64,000 nucleotides of DNA from Ciborinia camelliae (lineage: Eukaryota > Ascomycota > Leotiomycetes > Helotiales > Sclerotiniaceae): assembly GCA_025890175.1 (NCBI GenBank), contig JANPYM010000011.1:85669-149668 (forward strand). The letters run 5' to 3'. Both the position numbers and the translations under genes were made by a program. Positions 33,130 through 43,355 of the stretch are shown piece by piece; position 1 is the first letter of the stretch, and every line of letters begins with the position of its first letter. The notes under the pieces were generated by a model. It had not been told where the DNA came from and did not search any database. It saw only the letters and a list, made by a program, of their open reading frames with translations.

Positions 33130-34559
33130 CGGAATGCATGGTATAGTTTTGGGAAACTAACTCATACTGGGTTTTCTAGGGGGGGTGAAAGTTATGTTTT
33201 TGGGATGGATTTTTGGGTGGATGGATGGATGGATGGATGGGTGGGTGGTAAAGATCTTAGGTTAGATTAAGATATAGATGCAGATATAAGTCTAAGTCTA
33301 AATCTTATTACAATTGCAATTGTATCATATTATTTTTGTATATTAAGTAGGGGACAGGGAAAGGGAAAGGGTAGGGGACTTTTTAAGCATGTACTATAAC
33401 AATACAAGAATATGATAATATAACAATACAACAGTATCACCTGCATAATTCAACCGTAGGAAATAAATATCCTCATCCCGACAACACATCAGATCGTGTT
33501 ACAATCGGCAAATAACTAGCTACCTAGGTAGGTACACCTATATAAACCATCTTCCCCTAGACAAACTAAAGTGGACCTCCCAATCCAACAAATTTCCAAT
33601 TCAGCTAGTATTGAGTTCTAGGACACAAATATAACAGGCTTAAAACCTTAACATGACAAACAAACATTTACTAACCATATGTAGGTCTATCAATCCAATA
33701 GAATCTACTCACCTCTCAAAGAGTATCCTCCAACTTTGACTAGGAATGGTACCAATTCTCGGCTCCCTTATTTTAGTAGTCACGACACCAAAACTCTTCG
33801 AAATGACAGACGTAGAATAATTTCCATTGTGTTTAGGGCTTCTAAATATTTATCTTTCCTTGGAAAATACGGGAAATATTGATTTCGATGCTTATTTCAC
33901 TTATCATGTTAATATTCATACTGGATTCCGAAAATTTATCGAATTTCGAACTTGATTATCGATCCATCCATCGAGGGGATTGAGCTCGATAGGGCTGGGC
34001 TGTTGTTTAAGGTAGGAGCTAGAGCTTAATGCAAAAGCTAGACTTAGGGCAGGAGCAAGAGCAGGGAGCAAGCTCGATCTAACTCAAAAAATAAAGGTAG
34101 GCCTTCATTTCCAAGATAAATCGACCCACAATCAAGTGGGAAAATTGACATTTGCCGTTAAAAATACGATATACTTATTGATCCAAATAGCGTTCGTAGA
34201 TTGAAACAATTTCATATCATCCCACCAGTGAGAATATCTAATACTCTTTAAAAATTGGATTCACAAGCATCTGGAAAAACTTTTCACACATTCATATCAC
34301 AGTAATGTATCATGGCTACTTTTTGTATTGAACGGTACCTTGATATACTTTCATGTTAAGATTACAATATCGCACAATATTCTCTTGCGCGTTTACATCA
34401 CTGCAATATAACTTCCAGGACATTCCAGTCCATGTGAAGAATTGAGATCAAAGACAATGAATGATTTCAAGGATTCACAGCTTTTCGAACATTCCCCTCA
34501 TTGAAAAATTTGGAATGATCCCTCCGCATTGCATACCCCGAATATATTGAATAACCACT
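33130..34559. other. Intergenic region
   Basis: About 1.4 kb with no supported gene. It contains (GGAT)n at about 33217-33240, short AAGTCTAAGTCTAAATCT and AACAATACAA repeats near 33287-33305 and 33400-33432, a palindromic CTAGCTACCTAGGTAGG cluster near 33517, and an AGCTAGAGC/AGGAGCAAGAGC patch near 34015-34075. Confidence 0.45.
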
Positions 34560-37121
34560 TTAAATGCCCTGAGTTTGGAAAGCGAAACGAGCCACTTCCT
34601 CCCAAATATTAAACATCACCTCCCACGACTTTGGAGCCCTCAATCTCAGAATTTTAAAGACTCGATGATCTCCCTGCGCCTCTCGAACAAACGCAGCACG
34701 CTCCTCGCTCGTAATTTCTCCTCTCGGAAATAGCGCAATCTCAATAAAACGCAGACACAAAGTTGAGAAAAGTGAACGTCCTTCAATACGACTAAGCTGC
34801 ATACGCCTATCAGCCGATTGATTATCTATATCTTCATTCAAGAGCCGTCTTAGCTGAATCAGTAATGCCAATTCGTGAAAATCAGGTCCATCTCGAATAA
34901 CCTCTGTGGCAATATCTGGCGTGAAGAGTCGCATGCGACATATCTCTAACGCTATCGCTTCTTCTGCCAGTCGCGTTGCCTGTTCTTGGGTGATCAGTTG
35001 CTCGGATCTGCATTCGGAGACGAATATTCTGGTGCCTCGATTCCAGGATAGTAGAGTTCTTCTCCTCTGTTCATTTGGTACTCCGGCAAGATTTGGTTGT
35101 GGGACTGTATGGACTACGAATAAGACATCGAGTGTCTTCTCGTGGTTTCGCACAATGGTCGATACGAGATCGACCAATTGTTCTAAATATTCGACTTTTT
35201 CTTCCATTAATATATCGTCTCTTTGACAATGCTCAAATAATACATCAATGCTTTGACGTTGGTTCCTAGACTCCGTCCAGAATGCATTTTCCATCATTGA
35301 ACTATGTACTAACGCTACCGCAAATGTTGCAGCCAGCCTATCACTCACTGTTATTTGCTCAATATTGCGAACTCCTCGGACGTTCCACAACCTCTCTTGC
35401 AGACTCTGAAGAGTTGGTCCAAACCCAGGATCGACTGCCTGCACATGGACAGGGCTGGTAGGTTCAAAGTCTATAGGCGTGCTGGTGCTTGCGCCCACTG
35501 TAAAATCTGTGCGGGTTCCGTGATGGAGAGCTCGATAAAAAAGTAACTTGAGTCCGAATCTATTCACACTCTCGTCCCAGAAACGCTGTTGCTGAATATC
35601 TTCGTAGAAAGAGGCTGGGATGGGATATCGTTCTTGGTAATCGTAAGGATCGGGATTGGTTAACGTTATGCTTACTGAGGAACACCATTCTTGAACTTCT
35701 ACTGTTGGCCACTTGGTCTCAAACCAATGGCCATATGGAAATCCGGATTTTCCTGGAAAGAAAGCAGTAGTCGTCCCCCCATTTATCTAAAAAAAATCAC
35801 AATTAGAACCCGAGACGCGACTGATAGATTGATGAAAAACTTACAGAAGCCTCAAAACTAAACCCAACTTCTGCCAGTGCCTCCGAATCAAAAAAGGGGG
35901 GCGGATTGTCCTCATCTGGGTTTGTAACCGGGACACCGGAAGTAGCAGGGACAATAAAGCTAATCGCATGCATAATCTCATGCACAAGGGTAACAGCTGC
36001 GGCCCATTCGACCATCCTTCTTTCCAAGGACGTTAAATCATTCCTAAACAAGGTCTCTACGTGTTTGTAATTGAGAAAGATCCAAATACCCCATGAGTCG
36101 TTCTGCTCCGGCGAGAACATCATTTGTTCATAATTAGTCACGCAAAATCCATGCACATCTCCTGCCCTCTTGTCTTCTTCGCCGTCCATCTCTGGGCCTC
36201 GAGGATCTTCATCGGGTGACATGAATGCACATGTAAGGTTCCAGACATCCTGTAACTCGTCAAGAATACTCTTCATTTTTGATAAAAATTCCGCTCGGTC
36301 GATGATATTGCATGGATGGAAAGAGACCACGTTTTCAGGAAGCTCGTCTATATTTGTTTCGTGACCGGGAGATCAGCCATTGCCTATCAAGGAAATATTT
36401 TAGGGGAAAATGAAGAAAACGAGAAATTAATGGATGTATTGGGAGAAGAAAAGAACATGCATGCGGAAACAAAAGTGGGTTTTAGTATGGGGGAACAGAA
36501 TTGGCTATCAAAGAAGTTGAAAATTGTGAACTGATTACGAACCATCTGGACGAATCCTTATCGGATCTATGGGATTTCTAGGGCCAAAAATTAATGCCTG
36601 GAACTATTGTCCTAGTCAGCAACATGGAAAGACCCGTGAGCATTATATAGCAGATTGGTTCCTACCCACGGTAATGCATGCGCGCTCCATATAGTTCTAG
36701 AAGCCAACTGCAAAACCGGTTTCATCTTCTCATATACCAAAGGATTATGCATCGACCACTCGCCATGTTGCACGCCATCGATAATAAGCGGATACATATG
36801 ATTTCGCGTGAATTGCGGTTCGCTGGGCTTGAGTTCCCATCTCTCTTTTCTCAACATTGGCATGATTGGATTATTTAACGTCGAACCTTGAAGCTCCCGG
36901 TCGGTAATCACATCCATATCAGCCAATTCTCTCGCGGTGAACCCATCGAATTGTCTCCGCTGGAATCGCTCAATTCGTCGTCTAGTGTTGAGTTCCTCTT
37001 GTTCGATTCTTACTTTTGGGAAAAGGGGAGCAAGTGGCGTAATTCCAGATATCTGGTTATCTTTTGTCCACGGTCCATACTTGCGAGCATTGGCGCTTTG
37101 CCCAGCGAATTGTTGTGCCAT
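34560..37121 (-). CDS. HExxH gluzincin-like protein of unknown role, four exons
   Basis: Model: exons 37121-36666, 36597-36543, 36347-35845 and 35786-34560; about 746 aa. Frame continuity supports the joins SAHALPW/ALIFGPRNP, IRPD/DELPENV and FSFEAS/INGGTTTAFFPG. Introns 1 and 3 have good signals; the 195-base second intron (donor GTTCGT) is the weakest. The start is the ATG of MAQQFAGQSANARKYGPW. The key motif is AAVTLVHEIMHAISF, an HExxH zinc site (about 293-297), followed about 30 residues later by FFDSEALAEVGFSFE, whose Glu residues (about 326, 330) could supply the third ligand as in gluzincins. No signal peptide is seen, so the protein is probably intracellular. Many fungi carry uncharacterised accessory proteins of this form; proteolysis is not shown. 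The C-terminal 330 residues are helical without known motifs. Confidence 0.7.
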
Positions 37122-38357
37122 GATTTCGGGGCTATTAGCAGTCAATGGTGTTAGGTAAGAGTACTAGATGATAGTTTTTTATTTTTATTGTAATGACTGC
37201 TTTGTGGTAGATCATGACATTCATTATGCTTTATCTGTTTGCGGTAGACACCTAATTGTAGCGTGTAGCAGGCTTTGTTGGAAAAATTGTTCATTTCAAG
37301 AATGGTCACTCTTATCCTCGTGGATATATTTGATTCCCAAAGGTATTTACAATACCTCAAAAATATATAATAGAATTGTTATCTTGATCAATTTATAGTA
37401 TTTCAACTACGCATAAAAAGGACGCTGTATATCTAGTAGTTCGACTAGTAATGTTGGTATCACTTGGTGTGATATGTAAGATATCTCTTCAGTATAAACT
37501 AATAGTATGATAATTGCTTAATTGAACATGTATTTGGTAAATAATATAAAAAGTTTATATGACCTACTGCTGCAACAGAGCGGCTACTAGTAACCGCTAA
37601 CGATTGTATCGCTGTCGCTAAGGCAGCTATATAACAAGTTACCTATGTAACTAAGGTAATTCCTATGGCAACAAATAAAAATGTCATAAATTATACATAT
37701 ATATCCTATAAATAAAGCATGGGCGGGCCTAGAAAACCTGAAACGTTAGATATACTACCTAGATAGCTAACAATTGATTTTGGAGGGAAGGCGGGTCTAC
37801 GCGCCTCCTCCCCTTTAACATCCGAAGATTCTGATTCGATCAATTGGTATAGTAGTGAATTTATTACAGCAAAATCCGAAATTCTGTTTTTGAATGTAAT
37901 CTATTACGCAACGTTTCAGGTTTATGTAAAGCCCAAAAATCATATAAGCTAATCGTAGTAAAATTGAGCGGTTGGCTTTTTGCTCCTGCCCCAAAACCCA
38001 CTTCGTTTCAGGCATAAAAAAATATTGTACCGAAGCCTTGGACCTAGATAAATCCAGAGTTTGCCATACCTTATACACACCATGATTGACTTTGCTATTG
38101 AACAAAGGACTTCCGATGATCATCTGAAGTATCGGTGATAATTGACAGTTATATCATTAACCCTTAGTGTACAACAAAAGGCACCAGACCTGATGCGGAA
38201 GAAAGAGCCACACAAAGACCTCCTTAATAAGACAACACAAAGACTTGCCTGTCGACCTGAAAAGCAGCAATCTCTCCCTATTCTTCAACACACGACTACC
38301 ACGAAAAACAATCTATCAACTTTATATTATAATTGATCAAAAAGTTTTTTTAACAAA
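37122..38357. other. Intergenic region with an unassigned 102-residue frame
   Basis: About 1.2 kb between the divergent HExxH gene and the coiled-coil gene. A minus-strand frame at 37815-38123, starting with a true ATG (MIIGSPLFNSKVNHGVYKVWQ), has protein-like composition but no family I know. It may be a fragment of a decayed gene or element. Next to it, 37780-37812 can pair around GGCGGGTCTACGCGCC. The rest is AT-rich with no further signal. Confidence 0.4.
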
Positions 38358-39983
38358 ATGACTACGATCAACAATACTAGTGAATATTACCGTAAAATAA
38401 ATAGCCCATCCTATCCACCCTCAAGATGTTCTCCAGCCTCAAGATCTCCCCCAGCCTCAAGATCCTCACTGGCAGATGCTTCACAATCAAATAGCCCAAT
38501 TCCGTCACCAACATCTCGAAGAGTCATCAGTTCTAGAGAACGAGAAACTCCTCAATCCAGTCCTGGAGGACGGGGTAAATTAAGAAAGCGAAAGCAGAAA
38601 GTGGAGGACACCTGGGAGAACCCATTCGACGCGTTTTGGCAGGAAATCTCCAGTCCGGCCACTGCACGTAAACTTCGCAATGCACTTTTGATTTTCGGCC
38701 TGATTTCAATTTTTATCTCCGTCGTTCCCTGGCGGGCCATGATTGAAAGATCATCATACTTCAAGAACGACTTCGAGTATGAATACGACATTGAAAAATT
38801 TGAAAGAGAGTTGCGAAAGAATGAACCCATCATTGTTGAGGACGCTTTCAAAAATGACACTGCTATGAGCATCCGCCCTGATGAGCTTGTGGCGCCACTT
38901 TCACGTTTCAAGACCCTAGAACTTGCTTATTATTTTGATTCTTTACAAGTTGCATATGGGGATATTCGACATACCGTCATCAATCTCACCCAAACTATAC
39001 CAGATGGGTCAGCGAATTCTGTAGAACTCGGCTCTAAGCTTAAACACTTCCGAGAGCATGCATGGGACTTCTATAAAGATATTGAAAAATACCGAAAGGA
39101 TCTCGATACGGTTATTCTAAGGGTGAAAGATCGGGGCAAGAAGATTAGGCAAGCGCTTAGCAAGGTGAAACGCGAAAAGAAGTGGAAAGAACAAGATGTC
39201 GCTGCTTCAAAAGAAGGCATAAAGATTGCAGACATCTGGCTCAGTGAACACGAACGATTTCGGGAGGAAGCTACAAAACTCACGTCCAGAACGGGTTCAT
39301 TCCAGGAAGCTGTTGCTGCCGCCATCAAGGAAAGGAAAGATCTTGGGAAAACATTACAGGAAGTAATGCCCCGCATGATCAAGGAAGCAGAAACGCGACA
39401 GTGGGAGAATTTCGATTTCCCCTCAAGCATCGCCCTATTCAAACGACTCAGTGGCTCGAATCAAAACCCGAGGGGGTATGAGTTACTCCTTAAAAGCACT
39501 CTCAGAAAGATTCAAGACTCGATGTCCTTTGCTAATGATGGTATCGACGCGGTGGCGGTCAAGCTGAAGGAATTCAGATCCCCCACGCGTGCGACCGAAT
39601 TGAATAAGATCACAATTCCTCCACTTGAAGATCAGATCCGCGAGATCGATGAGAAAATCCAAGAGCTTCAAAAAGTCGCGGAATTCCTTGATGGCCAGAA
39701 AAAGGATTTGGAAAAAAGATTGAAGGGGAAGAAAGACGGTTCTTGGCAGAAGCAAGACGCCTATGATTATGTGCTTAGTGGAACAGAGTGGGATGAACAG
39801 AGATTCGCGGAGGAATTAGAGAGGCGGGAAGAAAGGAGGGAAAGAAAGCGGATGCTGACAGGAATGAAGGCGTATGAAGGAGAAAAGGCGGAGGCAGAAG
39901 AGGCGGAGGAAGAAAAGGGGGAGAAAATAGATGCTGCTTCTGAGGGTGAGGCAACAGAAAAAGCCGACAAAGATGATCTCTAG
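38358..39983 (+). CDS. Single-pass membrane coiled-coil protein of unknown function
   Basis: An intronless frame of 541 aa starting MTTINNTSEYYRKINSPSYP after an A-rich leader. Residues about 1-75 are Ser/Pro/Arg-rich and probably disordered, with near-repeats of SPASRSPPASRSS. A basic patch (GKLRKRKQK) and DTWENPFDAFWQEI precede one membrane segment (about 107-125, NALLIFGLISIFISVVPW). Residues about 140-500 are long charged helices with heptad-like patterns, including REKKWKEQDVAAS and LEDQIREIDEKIQELQKVAEFLDGQKK, and the C-terminus is Glu/Lys/Ala-rich. With no signal peptide and a basic flank before the membrane segment, a type II or inner-membrane topology is possible. I know no named family; an organelle- or nuclear-envelope tether is speculation. 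Confidence 0.75.
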   Translation: MTTINNTSEYYRKINSPSYPPSRCSPASRSPPASRSSLADASQSNSPIPSPTSRRVISSRERETPQSSPGGRGKLRKRKQKVEDTWENPFDAFWQEISSPATARKLRNALLIFGLISIFISVVPWRAMIERSSYFKNDFEYEYDIEKFERELRKNEPIIVEDAFKNDTAMSIRPDELVAPLSRFKTLELAYYFDSLQVAYGDIRHTVINLTQTIPDGSANSVELGSKLKHFREHAWDFYKDIEKYRKDLDTVILRVKDRGKKIRQALSKVKREKKWKEQDVAASKEGIKIADIWLSEHERFREEATKLTSRTGSFQEAVAAAIKERKDLGKTLQEVMPRMIKEAETRQWENFDFPSSIALFKRLSGSNQNPRGYELLLKSTLRKIQDSMSFANDGIDAVAVKLKEFRSPTRATELNKITIPPLEDQIREIDEKIQELQKVAEFLDGQKKDLEKRLKGKKDGSWQKQDAYDYVLSGTEWDEQRFAEELERREERRERKRMLTGMKAYEGEKAEAEEAEEEKGEKIDAASEGEATEKADKDDL

Positions 39984-40732
39984 GGGGGAAAAGAAAGCAA
40001 AAAAAATTGGCTGAGAAGGACAAACCAAGCTTGTAATTATTTCATGTTTTTATGTTATTTTTACCTCTAATTCTACTCTATTCTTTTGCTGTCCTGTATG
40101 TATAACTTCTTTTTCTTCTCGATTTCTTATTTTCCTTCAAAACATTCTATTCATATGCAATTACTGACTCCCCGATCTGGATACAGAACATTGATGATAT
40201 ATGTATATATGTATATATGCACTTTCCTTTTATGAAATCAATTTTTTGAATTCTCATCTGAGGAATTATTTTAACGTAGAGTGAGGCATGAAAGTAAATG
40301 ATACCTCTTCCCTTCTCCATAAAATATCCCCAATAAACCAATGGCAAGCTAAACTAATGGAAATGAGGTGAGAGTAATGTCTATCTGATCCCAAGCTCCG
40401 TAAACTTTCCCCCGCAACATAAAAAGCTTATCCTACGGAGGTAGTTCTTTCAAACTTTTGAAAAAAACTAGACACCATGTACAAGATCACCCACTCAAAC
40501 AACCAAAATCATATTCACATTGCATAGAACCTGTCAAGAAAACACTTCAAGATAACTTATTTACCAGTTCTAGCTAGCAAAAAGAACTAACTCCATATAG
40601 TTCGGACCATGCATTTTCTAGAATGAAACCTGTGGGTATAATACCATTCATCGCCTGAAAGAAACTCGCTGAAAAAGCTAATTGCTAAATAATACATGCT
40701 CAAAACGAGGCAGAAGACCTTTGATAGACGGC
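39984..40732. other. Convergent 3' intergenic region
   Basis: About 750 bases between convergent 3' ends of the coiled-coil gene and the PP2C gene. It contains a GTATATAT tandem near 40195-40219 and AT-rich 3'-UTR-like sequence, and no supported gene. Confidence 0.5.
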
Positions 40733-42642
40733 CTATAGTTTCGGCTTGATGTTGTTTGCGCTTGCGCTGGCTTCCTTGTTGACTGTGAGATCCCCGGATT
40801 TAGGGCCGTTGCCAAAGAAGATAACTTCAACTGTAAGATCATCTCTGTAGACTTGTCAGTATAACCTTATAAGAACTCCGTGAAAGAGTATAAGTAACAT
40901 ACCGATATCTTCTAGAATATGGAGCAGGTAGTGTCAAAAGGGCGCAAACCATGTCCTTATCTTTTCCACCCAATGCATTTCGGACCAAGTGCGTGGCAAC
41001 ATTTTTGTCTTCCACAACGAATCTATCGCTCTCCTTCACACCCCATTGACGTTGTCGGATGGGGGCTTTTTGACCACTATTTCCGTTATCTTTACTTGCT
41101 TCTACCGGTAATCCCTTTTGTGACGCCGTGAACAATTTTGTCCATGAGGTCGCGGAGTTTCCGTTCGAGTCAGCTGAATGTTTATCAATCCATTGACCAA
41201 CCAAACCAACCACTTCTTCATTAGAGAGCATCTCCCAAAGTCCGTCCGTTGCCATTACAACAAAGTCTCCTCTCTCGGGCAGAATCTTAGTGGTCGTGAC
41301 TACGGGTTCCGCGGTGACGTATGGTGGAGTTTTAAGAAGGTTAGATGGGGTTCGTCCAAAGAAAGATTCCTTTAGTCTCTCTGAGACTTGACGAGTCCAT
41401 TTGTAAGTTGCATCACCAAATGCACGAGTTGGCTCCAAACCACCTAGAACTCGGCCGTTCCTAATGACGTGATCTTCCCCAGGGTGTAGCTTTCGCATTC
41501 TAGCCTCCTCATCTTGGTTGCTGCCAGTTTGATCGGTCGATAAAGCTGTAGCAGCCCATTTTCCACTATCACTCCTTCGTCCCAGGATCGCGCGAGAATC
41601 TCCTGTGCATGCTACGCGCAAGAGCCCTGTATTTGTATCGTAGAAGGAAAGGAGCGCGCATGAACCAGATAGTGCTGGAGCCAATAACTCTGCTGCGACT
41701 AATTTTGAATTGCCCTTCATAACTTTCTGAGCGCTTTCATGTACAATCTCGTTGTCGAGTCGTGTAAAACCAGTCTTCATTGCGGCTTCAATAGCTTCCG
41801 TGGAAGGATTCGGGGTGGCTTGATAGGTAGAATTGAGTTCCCTCGCAACGTAATTGATCAAAACTTGTCGTAATTTGGCAGAAGTGGTCCAGCCTCTATT
41901 GAGATGTCAGTAAGAGTAGTCCATGGATGAAAACCAAGGAAACATACGAATGTCCATCAAATACACCCCAGAACATCCAATCCGAGGCGGGAGCTGCGCC
42001 AACAGATCCATTGGTTTCAATGATTTTCTCAGAATGATCATCTTCGATGGGATCATTGCTTGGAATTTGAACTACATCATATCGTACAACTCCTTTGCCA
42101 CGACCTATGAAATATGATTCCTCATTTCTTCTCAATTTTGACGTGGCTTGATCTGGTGTTAACATTTCTAAAACTTTTCTGCCAGAATCATCGGTATCCT
42201 TTGAAATTGGACCTTCAATTGTGTCAGTATAAAGACCATCTGTGCCGATAATTACAGCCTTTCTAGCATCCGCAGTCTCTTCAGGTCCTATCGGTGTTGG
42301 ATAGATAGTGGTACTTGCAAAACCGCGCGATTGTTGTGCTGATGAAATAGGACTGGCCTCTTTGGTGAGGATTCCGTCTCCGTTGTATGTGTACCATGCG
42401 CCATATCCAACAAATCCTGAAACAACAGCCAGGGAGAACCTTCGCCAATACATTGATGCGGGGATGACTGAACTTTGGAGTGGTGAAGTTGGAGAGGATG
42501 GTGGTTTGGGAATAGGAGCTCTACCGGAAAAATATCGTGCGCTTAAAACATGGTTTGAGGGTTGAAAGATGCTACCACGAGTGCTACAAAGAGCAGGTAA
42601 TTGTCGCGCAGTGCGAAGTGCTCTTAATGCTACTCGACGCAT
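40733..42642 (-). CDS. PTC5: Mitochondrial PP2C-family phosphatase (pyruvate dehydrogenase phosphatase type, Ptc5-like)
   Basis: Model: exons 42642-41948, 41895-40903 and 40844-40733; introns 41947-41896 and 40902-40845, both with GTATGT donors; about 599 aa. The joins give FDGHSGW and SRRYRDDLTVEVIFFG. The N-terminus (MRRVALRALRTARQLPAL) is a mitochondrial presequence; a membrane segment follows at about 68-86 (FSLAVVSGFVGYGAWY), as in Ptc5. PP2C metal-site motifs are GVFDGHSGW (Asp about 229), CTGDSRA (about 331), GGLEPTRAFGD (about 393) and VVMATDGLWEMLS (about 449). NVATHLVRNALGG near the end is typical of this subgroup. In yeast Ptc5 reactivates the pyruvate dehydrogenase complex by dephosphorylating Pda1. 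The gene is divergent from RQC1. Subgroup assignment rests on overall architecture. Confidence 0.92.
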
Positions 42643-43355
42643 TGAGAATGGGAGCTATAGTAGCTTCTAGTATCTCAAAAATGCTCGAGTTTTAACTTCC
42701 TTGGGGGTTTAGCTAAGCTGATTCTTGAGACGCCGCTTTGGAGTACCCCGGATAGTACTCCGTATTCGTAATATTAGAGGGGTTGGTGGAAGGCTGGAGA
42801 TTCGAGAAGCGGAAGATAAGGAAGACTGGCAGAAGAAGAGAAGGTAGAGTAGAGGAGAGGAACAAACGAATGAAGAATCATAAAGTCATCTATCTCATCG
42901 TCTATCTCATCATCAGAATGGAATCAATGAAAGGTAAAATATTCATGTTTCAAGAGTTCTTGAGCTTGACCAGGTGAGTTTTGTTATACCTGGGTACCTA
43001 GTGATGGATTATCTTTTTTGATAAGGTTAGGTAAGCACGCAGTTAGGTAAGCACACAGTTAGGTAAGCAAGCAGTTAGGTAAGCACCCAATTAGGTAAGC
43101 AATCAGTTCTTGACCGCTTTCACAATTCTGCCAACCCCCAGTTCCCATATCAATGCGTCATTTTCCTACACTATAATGTGGGGTTGGGGTTGTATGCGGA
43201 ATCTCCTCCTCGCTTCCTGATTGATTTTCCCACCCTAATCAATTGAACACTTCTTCCTCATTGTCAACTCAATAAATATCTCTTACAATCAATCATCATA
43301 CATACATACCTACATACACTTCGTTCATATCATTTATTGAACAACCATCTTCACC
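42643..43355. promoter_or_regulatory. Shared divergent promoter region of the PP2C and RQC1 genes
   Basis: About 710 bases between two divergent start codons. It holds a five-copy 16-base repeat (43027-43106), a purine-rich stretch near 42783-42890 and a C/T/A-rich leader before the RQC1 ATG. No TATA box can be assigned with confidence. Confidence 0.45.
43027..43106. repeat. 16-base tandem repeat (x5) in the RQC1 promoter
   Basis: Five consecutive units of TTAGGTAAGCACGCAG type; the first 11 bases (TTAGGTAAGCA) are invariant and the last five vary (CGCAG, CACAG, AGCAG, CCCAA, ATCAG). The fixed core with a variable tail suggests a repeated binding-site core, but slippage alone could also explain it. 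Confidence 0.95.

Noticed and set aside
43027..43106. CRISPR-like array or telomere-type repeat (TTAGG)
   Set aside because: Units are contiguous without spacers and the 16-base unit is not TTAGGG; it is a simple promoter tandem repeat in a eukaryote.
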